DNA of 64,000 nt from Synechococcus sp. JA-3-3Ab (GCF_000013205.1 NC_007775.1:620001-684000), one strand, 5' to 3'; counted from the first letter of the stretch, positions 1-10,009 are shown. Numbers and translations are program-made. The notes: generated by a model not told the origin, from the sequence alone.

Positions 1-1260
1 CAACTGCGCGGCATCCCCATTGAAGAAATGCCCCAGATCCTGGGCTACCTGAAAGAGGTAGGCCTGACCAGCATCCAGTCGGGCATGGACAACGTGCGCA
101 ACATCACGGGATCCCCTCTGGCCGGTATTGACCCGGATGAGCTGATCGATGTGCGCGGTCTCACCCGCAAGGTGCAGGACATGGTTACCAACAACGGCGA
201 GGGCAACCCTTCCTTCAGCAACCTGCCGCGCAAGTTCAACATCGCCATCTGCGGTTGTCGCGACAACTCCGTGCATGCGGAGATCAACGACCTGGCCTTT
301 GTGCCCGCCTTCAAAAATGGCCGCCTGGGCTTCAACGTCCTGGTGGGCGGCTTTTTCTCGGCTCGCCGCTGCGCCGAGGCAATTGGCCTAGATGTCTGGG
401 TGGATCCCCGCGATGTAGTTCCCCTGTGCGAGGCGGTGCTGCTGGTCTACCGGGATCACGGCCTGCGGGCCAACCGGCAAAAGGCGCGGTTGATGTGGCT
501 CATTGACGAGTGGGGCCTAGAGAAGTTCCGGGCGGCTGTGGAGCGCCAGATAGGCCACCCTCTGCCCAGGGCAGCGGAAAAAGACGAGGTGGTCTGGCAC
601 AAGCGGGATCTGCTGGGGGTGCATGCCCAGAAGCAGCCGGGCCTCAACTTTGTCGGCCTGCATGTGCCGGTGGGGCGGCTCAACGCCCTGGAGATGATGG
701 AGCTGGCCCGCTTGGCGGAGGTGTACGGCTCCGGGGAGCTGCGGCTGACAGTGGAGCAGAACGTGCTCATCCCCAATGTGCCCGACTCCCGAGTGGCCCC
801 GCTCCTCAAAGAGCCGCTCTTGAAGAAGTTCTCCCCCAACCCAGGGCCCTTGCAGCGGGGGTTGGTGTCCTGCACGGGCAACCAGTTCTGCAACTTTGCC
901 CTTATCGAGACCAAAAACCGGGCTGTGGCCTTGATGGAGGAGCTGGAGGCGGAGCTGGAGATCCCCCAAACGGTGCGCATCCACTGGACGGGCTGCCCCA
1001 ACTCCTGCGGCCAACCCCAAGTAGCCGATATCGGCCTTATGGGCACCACTGCTCGCAAGGACGGCAGGGTGGTGGAGGCCGTGGACATCTACATGGGGGG
1101 AGAGGTGGGCAAAGACGCCAAGCTGGGCGAATGCGTGCGCAAAGGGATCCCTTGCGAAGACCTCAAGCCGGTCTTGGTGGAGCTGCTCATTGAACACTTT
1201 GGGGCCAAGCCGCGTCAGCATCCGTCCGCCGCCCAGGCTTCTGTTTTGGTAACCCGCTAG
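1..1260 (+). CDS. nirA: Ferredoxin-nitrite reductase (5' end outside window)
   Basis: Reduces nitrite to ammonium with six electrons from ferredoxin, using a siroheme and a 4Fe-4S cluster, in the cytoplasm. The frame is open from base 1, so the first part of the gene is missing; about 419 codons remain. The cluster/siroheme ligands are visible as CTGNQFC (CX5C) followed about 37 residues later by GCPNSCG (CX3C), the signature of the nitrite/sulfite reductase family. The ferredoxin-type partner and the assignment to nitrite rather than sulfite are supported by the nrtABCD-narB genes directly downstream. It ends in TAG 61 bases before nrtA, so co-transcription is likely. Any NtcA promoter would lie upstream, outside the window. 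Confidence 0.95.
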   Translation, partial: QLRGIPIEEMPQILGYLKEVGLTSIQSGMDNVRNITGSPLAGIDPDELIDVRGLTRKVQDMVTNNGEGNPSFSNLPRKFNIAICGCRDNSVHAEINDLAFVPAFKNGRLGFNVLVGGFFSARRCAEAIGLDVWVDPRDVVPLCEAVLLVYRDHGLRANRQKARLMWLIDEWGLEKFRAAVERQIGHPLPRAAEKDEVVWHKRDLLGVHAQKQPGLNFVGLHVPVGRLNALEMMELARLAEVYGSGELRLTVEQNVLIPNVPDSRVAPLLKEPLLKKFSPNPGPLQRGLVSCTGNQFCNFALIETKNRAVALMEELEAELEIPQTVRIHWTGCPNSCGQPQVADIGLMGTTARKDGRVVEAVDIYMGGEVGKDAKLGECVRKGIPCEDLKPVLVELLIEHFGAKPRQHPSAAQASVLVTR

Positions 1261-1311
1261 CGGTTCTGTTGCCGTCCTGAAAGTTTTTCTTTCTTCGTCG
1301 TTGTAAATCTT

Positions 1312-1316
1312 GGAGG
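1312..1316 (+). promoter_or_regulatory. Ribosome binding site fixing the nrtA start
   Basis: GGAGG lies five bases before the ATG at 1322. An in-frame TTG at 1310 overlaps this site and would add four residues (M-E-V-S), so the ATG is the better start. Confidence 0.7.
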
Positions 1317-1321
1317 TTTCG

Positions 1322-2644
1322 ATGTCTAAGCTGTTCAGCACTTCCTCTCCCGTCTCCCGTCGGCAATTTTTGGCCGGGGTGGCTGCTCTCACGGCTGGGG
1401 CGGCCACGGCTGGGATCCCGCGCGCCCAATCGCAATCCTTGGGCAAAGGCTACTGGGTGGCGCAGGCCGATACTCCCGAAACCACCAGCGCCAAGCTGGG
1501 GTTCATCGCTCTAACCGACGCGGCCCCCCTGATCATCGCCAAAGAAAAGGGGTTCTTTGACAAGTACGGCATGAAGGACGTAGAGGTGGTCAAGCAGGCC
1601 TCTTGGGGCACCACCCGCGACAACTTGGTGCTGGGATCCGCCGCCGGCGGCATCGATGGGGCACACATCCTCACCCCCATGCCCTACCTCATCACCACCG
1701 GCAAAGTTACCGATGGCAAGCCGGTGCCTATGTACATTTTGGCCCGTCTCAATCTGGACGGTCAGGGCATCAGCATTTCCAACCAATATCGGGATTTGCA
1801 AATCGGCCTGGATAGTTCCCCCCTCAAGGCCAAGTTTGCCGAGGTCCGAGCTGCCGGCGGGGATCCCAAATGTGCGATGACCTTCCCCGGCGGTACCCAC
1901 GACCTATGGATGCGCTACTGGCTGGCCGCAGGCGGGATCGATCCCACTAGCGACGTCTCCATCATTGTGGTGCCGCCGCCGCAGATGGTGGCCAATATGA
2001 AATCCAGAACCATGGAAGCCTTCTGTGTGGGCGAGCCTTGGAATGCCCAGCTGGTGAACCAAAAAGAGGGGTATAGTGCCCTCACCACCGGCGAGCTGTG
2101 GAACGGCCACCCGGAAAAGGCCTTTGCCCTGCGGGCCGACTGGGTGGATGCGCACCCGAAAGCCACCCTTGCCCTGTTGAAAGCGGTGCTAGAAGCCCAG
2201 ATCTGGTGCGACCAGATGGAAAACAAAGAGGAGATGTGTCGCATCATCGGCGACCGCCGCTGGCTGGGGGTGCCTGTGCCCGATATCTTGGGCCGTTCTC
2301 GGGGCACTTTTGACTACGGCACCGGCAAGGTCGTTGAAAACAGCCCCCACCTGATGAAGTTCTGGCAGAACTACGCTTCCTACCCCTTCAAGAGCCACGA
2401 TCTCTGGTTCTTGACCGAAAACATCCGCTGGGGCTATCTGCCTGCCGACACCGATACCAAAGCCTTGGTGGAGCGGGTGAATCGGGAAGAACTCTGGCGA
2501 GAAGCTGCCAAAGCCATTGGCCAGCAGGCTGCTATTCCCCCCAGCACCTCCCGCGGCGTGGAAACCTTCTTCGATGGGGTGAAGTTCGATCCCGAAAATC
2601 CTGCCGCCTATCTGGAGAAGTTGGCGATTAAGAAGCTGGCCTAA
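1322..2644 (+). CDS. nrtA: Nitrate/nitrite ABC transporter substrate-binding protein
   Basis: Periplasmic, membrane-anchored nitrate- and nitrite-binding component of the NrtABCD importer. The 440-residue product begins with a twin-arginine type signal (SRRQFLAG at residues 12-19, followed by an Ala-rich hydrophobic stretch), so Tat export is likely. The mature part has the NrtA/CmpA pattern: KLGFIALTDAAPLIIAKEKGFF near residue 60, then PGGTHDLWMRYWLAAGGIDP and VPPPQMVANMK, which recur in the C-terminal half of NrtC. Its place between nirA and nrtBCD supports nitrate rather than bicarbonate (CmpA) as ligand; sequence alone separates the two less surely. Confidence 0.93.
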   Translation: MSKLFSTSSPVSRRQFLAGVAALTAGAATAGIPRAQSQSLGKGYWVAQADTPETTSAKLGFIALTDAAPLIIAKEKGFFDKYGMKDVEVVKQASWGTTRDNLVLGSAAGGIDGAHILTPMPYLITTGKVTDGKPVPMYILARLNLDGQGISISNQYRDLQIGLDSSPLKAKFAEVRAAGGDPKCAMTFPGGTHDLWMRYWLAAGGIDPTSDVSIIVVPPPQMVANMKSRTMEAFCVGEPWNAQLVNQKEGYSALTTGELWNGHPEKAFALRADWVDAHPKATLALLKAVLEAQIWCDQMENKEEMCRIIGDRRWLGVPVPDILGRSRGTFDYGTGKVVENSPHLMKFWQNYASYPFKSHDLWFLTENIRWGYLPADTDTKALVERVNREELWREAAKAIGQQAAIPPSTSRGVETFFDGVKFDPENPAAYLEKLAIKKLA

Positions 2645-2777
2645 CTTGCTGACTTGCCTGAGTTGGTAACTGCCCAGGAGAGAAGGGATCCGCCAACTTC
2701 TACCTAGAGTGTTCAAGTTGAACCCCTTCTCTCTTGGGATCCTCTTAAGTTGACTTCAACCTTACTCCCAGCAAGCC

Positions 2778-3737
2778 ATGAGGATTTTCCACTCTGCCCT
2801 ACAGTTGGGCTACCACCTCTTTCGGATCCTGCTTCCCCTACTGGTTGGCCTAGGCCACTGGCTGCTGAAAACCGGCCAAGGTTCTGTTCTTCAGTCCAGT
2901 ACCGGAATCGGTTCTCCCGCCAGTTCTGCACCTTCTTCTGCTTGGCGGCAAAGAGTCCAAATCCACAAAGCGCTGCGTCGCGTTCTTTTGCCCACCACGG
3001 CCATTTTAATAGTGCTCGTTCTCTGGCAAATTGCCTATAGCCGCCCCGGAGCCAACTTGCCCACCCCTCTCCAGGTTTGGCAGGACACCTGGGATCCCCT
3101 CATTAAAGATCCCTTTTTTGACTATGGCGGCAATGCCAAAGGGCTGTTCTGGCAAATTTGGGCCAGCTTGCGGCGGGTGTTCATTGGGTTTGCCCTGGCC
3201 GGCTTGGTGGGGGTTGTGGGCGGCATGATCATCGGGGTCAATCGCTGGCTGTACGAGGCTTTGGATCCCATTTTTCAGGTGCTGCGCACGGTGCCGCCTT
3301 TGGCCTGGCTGCCGATTTCTTTGGCTGCCTTTCGAGATGCCAACCCTTCCGCCATTTTCGTAATCTTCATTACGGCCCTCTGGCCCATTTTGATCAACAC
3401 CGTTGTCGGCGTACAGCAGATCCCTCAGGACTACCGCAACGTGGCCAGAATTGTGCGCATGTCCGGCTGGAAGTACTTTTTCAAAATCGTTTTCCCGGCA
3501 ACTGTGCCCTACATTTTTACCGGCTTGCGCATTGGGGTGGGCTTGTCTTGGCTGGCCATTGTGGCAGCGGAAATGTTGATTGGCGGTGTGGGCATTGGAT
3601 TTTTCATCTGGGATGCCTGGAATAGCTCCCGCATCAGCGAAATCATTCTGGCTTTGATCTATGTCGGGATGGTGGGTCTTCTGCTGGATCGGATCACGGC
3701 TTGGATTGGCTCGCTGGTGGTGGCTGAGGATCGCTAA
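2778..3737 (+). CDS. nrtB: Nitrate ABC transporter permease
   Basis: Inner-membrane permease of NrtABCD. The 319-residue product has several hydrophobic segments from about residue 70 on and the cytoplasmic EAA-like loop around NVARIVRMSGWKYFFKIVFP, where the ATPases dock. It is about 40 residues longer than the usual NrtB: the first 60 residues, including a Ser/Gly-rich stretch, do not look like the family, so the true start may be further in. No strong ribosome binding site precedes the ATG at 2778. It lies 133 bases after nrtA and 72 before nrtC. Confidence 0.92.
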   Translation: MRIFHSALQLGYHLFRILLPLLVGLGHWLLKTGQGSVLQSSTGIGSPASSAPSSAWRQRVQIHKALRRVLLPTTAILIVLVLWQIAYSRPGANLPTPLQVWQDTWDPLIKDPFFDYGGNAKGLFWQIWASLRRVFIGFALAGLVGVVGGMIIGVNRWLYEALDPIFQVLRTVPPLAWLPISLAAFRDANPSAIFVIFITALWPILINTVVGVQQIPQDYRNVARIVRMSGWKYFFKIVFPATVPYIFTGLRIGVGLSWLAIVAAEMLIGGVGIGFFIWDAWNSSRISEIILALIYVGMVGLLLDRITAWIGSLVVAEDR

Positions 3738-3809
3738 ATGAGCTTGGCCGAGTTTTAGATTGGTTGCTGACAATTTCTCCATGCTCTCAGAAATCATCTC
3801 AGAGGAATC

Positions 3810-5801
3810 ATGAAGACCCAGTCTTACATTGAAGTGGATCATGTCGACAAGGAATTTCTCCTCGACAACGGAGAGATCTACCCTGTCCTGAAAGACATCC
3901 ACCTGGAGATCCAAAAAGGGGAATTTGTCTCGTTGATCGGCCACTCTGGCTGTGGCAAATCGACCCTGCTCAACATCATTGCTGGCCTGGAAAAGCCTTC
4001 CCGAGGGGGCATTCTCCTGGAGGGCCGACAGGTTACGGATCCCGGCCCGGATCGCATGGTGGTGTTTCAGAACTATTCCCTGCTGCCCTGGCTGACGGTG
4101 CGGGAGAACATTGCCCTGGCCGTGGACGAGGTGCTGGGATCCCTTCCCAAAGCGGAGCGGGACCGGATTGTGGCAGAACACATTCGCCGTGTGGGGTTGC
4201 AGGGGGCAGCCGACAAGCGACCGGCCCATCTGTCAGGAGGGATGAAACAGCGGGTAGCCATTGCCCGGGCTTTGGCCATTCGTCCGCGGGTGCTGCTGTT
4301 GGATGAGCCCTTTGGCGCTCTGGATGCCTTGACGCGCGGCAACCTGCAGGAGCAACTGATGGAGATTGCCCAGGCGGAGCAGCTCACCTGTGTCATGGTT
4401 ACCCACGATGTGGATGAGGCCCTCTTGCTTTCGGATCGGGTGGTAATGATGACCAATGGCCCGGAGGCCCGCATTGGCCAGATTTTGCGGATCCCTTTTC
4501 CTCGGCCCCGCCATCGTTTGGAAGTGGTGCGTCACCCCGATTACTACAGCCTGCGGGGAGAGATGATCTACTTTCTCAACCAGCAAAAGCGGGCTCGCCA
4601 GAAAACGCCTATCTCTGTGGCTATTGCCAAGCATGGCCTGGAGAAGGTCAATTTGGAGGTTGGCTTTGTGCCCCTCAACGACTGCGCGCCTCTGGTGGTG
4701 GCCCAGCAAAAGGGCCTGTTTCAAAAGTACGGCCTGGAGCAGGTCACCCTGGTGCGAGAGCCAGGCTGGAAGACCATCTGGGAAGGGATCCGCTCCGGTC
4801 GGCTGGATGCGGCCATGGTGGTGGCCGGGATCCCGTTGGCCTCCACGTTGGGGGTGGGGGGAGTTCCGGTGCCTTTGATTACCGCGCTAACCCTCTCCCG
4901 CGGCGGCAACGCCATTACCTTTGGGCGCAGACTTTTGGAGCGAGGCGTTCAAAGCCTGGCGGATTTTCGCCAATACCTCAACCACACCCCCGACACAGTC
5001 CACACCCTGGGAGTGGTTCATCCGGCTTCCATGCAAAACTTCCTGTTGCGGCACTGGCTGGCCGGTGGGGGGGTGGATCCGGATCGGGACGTTACGTTGA
5101 CGGTGATCCCACCCCCGCAGATGGTGGCCCATCTCAAGGCCGGCAACATCGATGGCTACTGCGTGGGCGAGCCCTGGAACTCCCGCGCCGTGCGGGAACA
5201 GTTGGGATTTATCGTCACCACCACTCCCGAAATCTTGCCCAGCCACATTGAAAAAGTGCTGACAGTGCGCCAGGATTGGTCGCAAAACTACCCCCGCACC
5301 CATGTAGCTCTGGTCAAGGCACTACTGGAAGCTTGCCAATACTGCGATCAGCCGCAGCACCGTTCTGAGATCTTGGAGTGGCTGGCTCAGCCCCAGTATG
5401 TGGGCGTGGCCCTGGAGGATCTGCAGCCGGGGTGGACGGGTATTCTGCAGCGGGGAATTGCCGATGAATCCCAAGCCCTCACCGGTTTTCACCAGTTTGC
5501 CAACGGGCGCAACACCTGTCCCGAAAGGTTGGAACACCTCTGGATCCTGACGCAGATGGCTCGCTGGGGCCTCTGCGCTTTTCCCCGCAATTGGGTTTCG
5601 GTTCTCGACCAAGTTCTGGACAGCAAAACCTACGCCCTAGCCGCTAGAGAACTGGGCCTGCCGGATCGGGCCCATGACCGCGGAGCTTTGCTCTTTGCCG
5701 ATGGATCCCGCTTCGACGGAGAGGATCCCGTTGCTTACCTGGAGTCGGTGGCCATCCGGCAGGATCTGAAGCTGCAGGAGTACCGGCTCAGCGAAGTTTA
5801 G
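3810..5801 (+). CDS. nrtC: Nitrate transporter ATPase fused to an NrtA-like domain
   Basis: ATP-binding subunit of the nitrate importer with a C-terminal solute-binding-like domain, the layout specific to NrtC and CmpC (663 residues). Residues 1-260 are the ABC ATPase: Walker A GHSGCGKST at 44-52, signature LSGGMKQR, Walker B VLLLDEP, and a D-loop ALD. From about residue 280 the protein resembles NrtA (VGFVPLNDCAPLVVAQQKGLF, then HWLAGGGVDPD and VIPPPQMVAHLK). In the family this domain is thought to regulate uptake in response to nitrogen status. AGAGGA at 3801-3806 precedes the ATG. Part of the nirA-nrtABCD run. Confidence 0.95.
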   Translation: MKTQSYIEVDHVDKEFLLDNGEIYPVLKDIHLEIQKGEFVSLIGHSGCGKSTLLNIIAGLEKPSRGGILLEGRQVTDPGPDRMVVFQNYSLLPWLTVRENIALAVDEVLGSLPKAERDRIVAEHIRRVGLQGAADKRPAHLSGGMKQRVAIARALAIRPRVLLLDEPFGALDALTRGNLQEQLMEIAQAEQLTCVMVTHDVDEALLLSDRVVMMTNGPEARIGQILRIPFPRPRHRLEVVRHPDYYSLRGEMIYFLNQQKRARQKTPISVAIAKHGLEKVNLEVGFVPLNDCAPLVVAQQKGLFQKYGLEQVTLVREPGWKTIWEGIRSGRLDAAMVVAGIPLASTLGVGGVPVPLITALTLSRGGNAITFGRRLLERGVQSLADFRQYLNHTPDTVHTLGVVHPASMQNFLLRHWLAGGGVDPDRDVTLTVIPPPQMVAHLKAGNIDGYCVGEPWNSRAVREQLGFIVTTTPEILPSHIEKVLTVRQDWSQNYPRTHVALVKALLEACQYCDQPQHRSEILEWLAQPQYVGVALEDLQPGWTGILQRGIADESQALTGFHQFANGRNTCPERLEHLWILTQMARWGLCAFPRNWVSVLDQVLDSKTYALAARELGLPDRAHDRGALLFADGSRFDGEDPVAYLESVAIRQDLKLQEYRLSEV

Positions 5802-5836
5802 CTTTTGTTACCTTAAACTCTCGATTGGAAAACACC

Positions 5837-6682
5837 ATGATGACCAGTTCTCGCCTATCTTCCTCACCGCTATCTTCTGCTTCTCCGGTTGCAGGACTGC
5901 CCCTTCTTTGTCTTCAGAATGTGGGCAAGACCTACTTCACCTCAGCAGGGCCCTTCGTTGCGCTGGAAAATATCAATCTGGAAGTGGCCGCCGGTGAGTT
6001 TGTTTGCATTATTGGCCACTCCGGTTGCGGCAAATCCACCTTGATCAACATGGTGGCGGGTTTTTCGACTCCCACTTCGGGATCCATCGCCCTCAAGGGC
6101 CAGCCCATCACCTCCCCAGGGCCAGATCGGATGATGGTGTTTCAACATTATTCCCTTTTGCCCTGGCTGACTGCCTTTGAAAATATTTATCTGGTGGTGG
6201 ATCAGGTTTACCCAAACAAATCCCGGCGGGAGAAAAGGGAAATTGTTCAAGAACATCTGGAATTGGTAGGTTTAGCAGAGGCAGCCCACAAGCGGCCCAA
6301 GCAGCTTTCTGGAGGCATGAAGCAAAGGGTAGCCATTGCCCGCGCTCTTGCCGTTCGTCCAGAAGTTTTGCTGTTGGATGAGCCTTTTGGGGCCTTGGAT
6401 GCCATTACCAAGGAAGATCTACAAGATGAGCTGCTGGCCATTTGGCGGGATCACCGCTGCACAGTTTTGATGATTACCCACGACATCGACGAGGCTCTCT
6501 ACTTGTCAGACCGTGTGGTGATGATGACCAACGGCCCCGCTGCCCATATTGGTGAGATCTTGACCATTCCCTTTGAGCGACCGCGCATCCGCTCCCGCAT
6601 TATGGAAATGCCTGAGTTCTACGAATTGCGTAACCGCGCCCTTGACTTCCTCTATCGCCGCTTTGCCCATAGGGAGGATTAA
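5837..6682 (+). CDS. nrtD: Nitrate transporter ATPase subunit
   Basis: Second, single-domain ATPase of NrtABCD, about 281 residues. Walker A GHSGCGKST, signature LSGGMKQR and Walker B VLLLDEPFGALD are intact, followed by the ITHDIDEAL switch region. A TTG at 5825 would add four residues; the ATG at 5837 (or 5840) is preferred. It follows nrtC by 35 bases and pairs with it as the heterodimeric motor. Its closest look-alike would be CmpD of the bicarbonate transporter, but the flanking nirA and narB argue for nitrate. Confidence 0.93.
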   Translation: MMTSSRLSSSPLSSASPVAGLPLLCLQNVGKTYFTSAGPFVALENINLEVAAGEFVCIIGHSGCGKSTLINMVAGFSTPTSGSIALKGQPITSPGPDRMMVFQHYSLLPWLTAFENIYLVVDQVYPNKSRREKREIVQEHLELVGLAEAAHKRPKQLSGGMKQRVAIARALAVRPEVLLLDEPFGALDAITKEDLQDELLAIWRDHRCTVLMITHDIDEALYLSDRVVMMTNGPAAHIGEILTIPFERPRIRSRIMEMPEFYELRNRALDFLYRRFAHRED

Positions 6683-6715
6683 GCTACGAATCAAAACGCT
6701 TGGGGAGGGAAGTTG

Positions 6716-7297
6716 ATGGCCACTGCTCCGGTTCAGGTAGTTCCAACCGATCTCCCAATGGAGGAGCGGGTCTCTAGCTTGCCCAAAACCCTTGCCGACT
6801 ATCTGGCCAATCCAGTTGCCCAAACCAAATGGGTAGATGGCTACATTGTGGAGAAAGTGGGGCAAACCTTAGGGCATGCAAAGATCCAAACCCGACTTCT
6901 CTTCCGTTGGCTCGGTTATGTTGAATGTCAGCCATTGGGGGGTATGGTTTTGGTGAAGGCTCCCGGCCAAACCAAAGGCAGAGTCAGAAGACCTGATGCT
7001 GCCTACTCATCTCCAGATTTAATCCAGCAATTTGGAGAGGATATTGCCACGCTGCTGCAGAGCTATCCTCTGGTTGAGGAGATCTTCTCTCCAACCGACT
7101 GTGGAGAAGATATTTTCCTAAAAGCCCAATAGTATCTCAGCTCCGATGTACTGGAAGTCTGGCTGATTTTTCCCAGAAGCAAATACGTTTTTATCCAAAC
7201 TCAAGATGGCCATCTTTGGCTAGCTGAACAGGACACTGACAAGAGCTAGGTTGTATTACCTGGCTTGGAGATCCAAGTTGCCGCTCTTCTCAGCTAA
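6716..7297 (+). pseudogene. Uma2-type (DUF820) endonuclease gene with two in-frame TAG codons
   Basis: The first 138 codons match the start and middle of the cyanobacterial Uma2 (DUF820, PD-(D/E)XK-like) family: DYLANP, DGYIVEK, GRVRRPDAAY. A TAG at 7130-7132 ends the frame, but reading on in the same frame gives a clear Uma2 C-terminus (YLSSDVLEVWLIFP, then FIQTQDGHLW), a second TAG at 7247-7249, then VVLPGLEIQVAALLS and a TAA at 7295. No frameshift is needed. A strong ribosome binding site (GGGAGGGA, 6703-6710) precedes the ATG. It sits between nrtD and narB. Most likely a recently decayed gene; a truncated product or amber read-through is possible but unproven. Confidence 0.75.
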
Positions 7298-7345
7298 GGG
7301 ATCCAAAATGCGAGAGAATTGGGCGTTTAATAGGGATCCCAACTC

Positions 7346-9493
7346 ATGGTGACCGCGATGGAGCCGGAAAAAGCCGTCATCAAAACCCTATGTCCCTACT
7401 GCGGCGTAGGGTGTGGATTGGAAGCGGTTGCAACAGCCTCAGGTGACTGGAAAATGAGAGGCGACCGGGAGCATCCTTCCAGCTTGGGGATGGTCTGTGT
7501 AAAGGGGGCTACGGTTCTGGAGGCAGTTGGTCGAGATCGGCTGCTCTCTCCCCTGTTTCGGGAGAGCTTGGATCAGCCCTTTCGCCGCATTTCTTGGGAT
7601 CAGGCTTTTGAGGAGATGGTTTCTCGGCTGCGCCGCCTCAAAGACAACCCCCACTCCATGGCTATGTATGGATCGGGGCAGTTGCTCACTGAAGACTATT
7701 ACGTTGCTCAAAAGCTCATTAAGGGCTGCCTGGGCACCAATAATTTTGACACCAACTCGCGCCTGTGCATGTCCTCAGCCGTCTCGGCCTACACCCAATC
7801 CCTGGGATCCGATGGCCCCCCCTGCTGCTACGAGGATCTCGATCTCTGCAATCTGGCTTTTCTGGTGGGCACCAACACAGCAGAGTGCCATCCCATTCTT
7901 TTTAATCGCCTGAAGAAGCGGCACAGGACCGGATCCCCCCTCAAAATAGTGGTAGTGGATCCCCGGCGCACTCAGACAGCAGAAGCTGCCGATCTCCACT
8001 TAAAAATTCGCCCCGGTACGGATATCGATCTTTTCAATGGGATTGCCCATTTGCTGTTGAAGTGGGGATCCATTGCTGCTGATTTTATCGAGGGCTTCAC
8101 CCAAGGTTTTGCTGAATATGCAGCTTTGCTGGCCGATTATGAGCCGCAGATTGTGGCCCAGCGCTGCGGAATTGCCACCGAGGATTTAATCGAAGCAGCC
8201 AAGCTTTGGCAGGGATCCCAAAGGGTTCTCTCCCTTTGGTCGATGGGCCTAAACCAGTCCAGCGAGGGCACCGCCAAGATCACCAGCTTAATCAACCTGC
8301 ATCTCCTGACCGGGCAAATTGGCCGACCGGGGACCGGCCCCTTTTCCTTGACCGGCCAGCCCAATGCCATGGGTGGTCGAGAGGCGGGGGGGTTATCTCA
8401 TCTGCTGCCGGGATATCGGCTGGTGAGCCAGCCCCAGCATCGGGCAGAGGTGGAGCAGGCTTGGGGTTTGCCCGGCGGCTCCATCTCCCCCCACCCAGGA
8501 CTGAGGGCCACCGAGATGATTGCCGCTCTGGAGACGGGATCCCTGCAGTTCTTTTGGATTGTGGCCACCAATCCTTTGGTGAGCTTTCCGGATCTGGAAC
8601 GGGTCAAAAAAGCCCTGAAAAAGTCTCCCTTTACCGTTTACCAAGAGGCTTATTACCCTACAGAAACGGCAGAATATGCCCATTTGCTTTTGCCCGCCTG
8701 CCAGTGGAGCGAGAAAACCGGGGTGATGACCAACTCCGAGCGCAGGGTTACCCTTTGTCAAGCCTTTCGAGACCCCCCTGGCGAAGCCCGACCCGATTGG
8801 GAGATCTTTGCTGAAGTGGGGCGCAGGTTGGGCTTTGCAGCACAATTTTCCTTCCAAACAGCGGCAGAGGTTTATGCAGAATTTGCCGCCCTTACCGCAA
8901 ATCGCCTCTGCGATCACTCCGGCCTCAGCCATGCCCTTTTGGCAGAACAAGGCCCTCAGCAATGGCCTTATCCCAAAGAAAGAACCTCGGCCCCTAAGTC
9001 CACTCGCCTCTACACAGATTGGCGTTTCCCGACCCCCGATGGCCGCGCCCGCTTTATCCCCCACCATTCCCGTGGCCTAGCAGAGCCGCCGGATCCCCAG
9101 TTTCCCTACGTATTAACCACGGGCAGGCTTTACGGCCATTGGCACACCCAAACCCGCACCGGCAGGATTGAAAAAATCAAGCAAATGCACCCCCAACCCT
9201 TTATTGAAATCCATCCTCGCGATGCGGAAAAACTGGGCATCCAAGATGGAGATTGGGTTCAAGTGCGTTCTGCCCGCGGACGGGCCTATTTCCCGGCCAA
9301 GATAACTGCCAACATTGCTCCCGGTACGCTATTTGTACCCATGCACTGGGGATCCCTCTGGGCAGAACAAGCCGAGTGTAATGCCCTTACCCATGACATC
9401 AGTTGTCCCGATTCCGGCCAGCCGGAATTAAAAGCCTGTGCCGTTGCTCTTGAGAAAGCCGACCCACCGCTCAAGCAATCCCCTCAACTCTAG
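7346..9493 (+). CDS. narB: Ferredoxin-dependent assimilatory nitrate reductase
   Basis: Reduces nitrate to nitrite with electrons from ferredoxin. The 715-residue protein is a molybdenum bis-MGD oxidoreductase of the NarB/NasA type: the 4Fe-4S ligands are C16, C19, C23 and C51 (CPYCGVGC...MVCVKG), and the probable molybdenum ligand is the Cys in SRLCMSSAV. The motif [20 protein letters not shown] is typical of cofactor binding, and the C-terminal molydopterin-binding domain begins near [19 protein letters not shown]. It is cytoplasmic, with no signal peptide. It completes the pathway whose next step is NirA, and is followed 24 bases later by a nitrate-reductase-associated protein. Confidence 0.95.
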   Translation: MVTAMEPEKAVIKTLCPYCGVGCGLEAVATASGDWKMRGDREHPSSLGMVCVKGATVLEAVGRDRLLSPLFRESLDQPFRRISWDQAFEEMVSRLRRLKDNPHSMAMYGSGQLLTEDYYVAQKLIKGCLGTNNFDTNSRLCMSSAVSAYTQSLGSDGPPCCYEDLDLCNLAFLVGTNTAECHPILFNRLKKRHRTGSPLKIVVVDPRRTQTAEAADLHLKIRPGTDIDLFNGIAHLLLKWGSIAADFIEGFTQGFAEYAALLADYEPQIVAQRCGIATEDLIEAAKLWQGSQRVLSLWSMGLNQSSEGTAKITSLINLHLLTGQIGRPGTGPFSLTGQPNAMGGREAGGLSHLLPGYRLVSQPQHRAEVEQAWGLPGGSISPHPGLRATEMIAALETGSLQFFWIVATNPLVSFPDLERVKKALKKSPFTVYQEAYYPTETAEYAHLLLPACQWSEKTGVMTNSERRVTLCQAFRDPPGEARPDWEIFAEVGRRLGFAAQFSFQTAAEVYAEFAALTANRLCDHSGLSHALLAEQGPQQWPYPKERTSAPKSTRLYTDWRFPTPDGRARFIPHHSRGLAEPPDPQFPYVLTTGRLYGHWHTQTRTGRIEKIKQMHPQPFIEIHPRDAEKLGIQDGDWVQVRSARGRAYFPAKITANIAPGTLFVPMHWGSLWAEQAECNALTHDISCPDSGQPELKACAVALEKADPPLKQSPQL

Positions 9494-9517
9494 ATTTGGT
9501 TCCTAATCGAGGTTCCC

Positions 9518-10009
9518 ATGACTCTGTTTCAGTTTGAGCAAGATTTTGCCGACTCTCTGCGATGCATCCCCATGACCTTGCGCCTAAAGCTGGATTTGTG
9601 CGGGATCAAGCTCAAGCTCCATCAATGGGCCAAGTTTTCCTTAGAAGAGCGGCGGAAGTGTGTTGATTGGCCCCCTGAATCTCCACAGGATCTAGAAGAA
9701 CTCCGCAACCATCTGCGCCATTTGGTTCGCTCCATCTGCCACGAAGAGGTGCAAGAGATTCCCATTGATCCCCAGCCTGAATGGCAAAATCCCAACCAGA
9801 TCCCAATGGCTGTCCAACAAAAAGCTCAAGACCTGGGGATCCGGCTTGCCCTCGATTTCTGGAGAAACTTGCACGATATCCAGAGATTTGCCTTGCTGAA
9901 GTTGAGCCGATCCCATCACGAAAACAAAAATTTCTTGCCCGCTCTGCGAGAGTTTGGCGTAAACTACCCGGCTCCGACCGCTAAGCGGTACGTAGCGGGC
10001 TTTCAGTAG
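9518..10009 (+). CDS. Nitrate-reductase-associated protein, C-terminus altered by an insertion element
   Basis: The sequence FQFEQDFADSLRCIPMTLRLKLDLCGIKL near the start and the ending LPALREFG match the cyanobacterial nitrate reductase associated family, a small soluble protein of unknown biochemical role usually next to narB. The family normally stops within a few residues of that ending. Here about 17 extra codons (VNYPAPTAKRYVAGFQ) follow, and from 9958 on the DNA is the right end of the tnpB element, also found at 51587-51610. So the stop codon at 10007 appears to come from the insertion. The core domain is complete. The last 29 bases overlap the convergent tnpB. Confidence 0.8.
   Translation: MTLFQFEQDFADSLRCIPMTLRLKLDLCGIKLKLHQWAKFSLEERRKCVDWPPESPQDLEELRNHLRHLVRSICHEEVQEIPIDPQPEWQNPNQIPMAVQQKAQDLGIRLALDFWRNLHDIQRFALLKLSRSHHENKNFLPALREFGVNYPAPTAKRYVAGFQ

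Noticed and set aside
3006-4229. Long open frame antisense to nrtB and nrtC
   Set aside because: GC-rich codons keep the antisense frame open; the sense strand has clear NrtB and NrtC motifs, and the antisense protein has no recognisable domain and odd His/Gln-rich composition.
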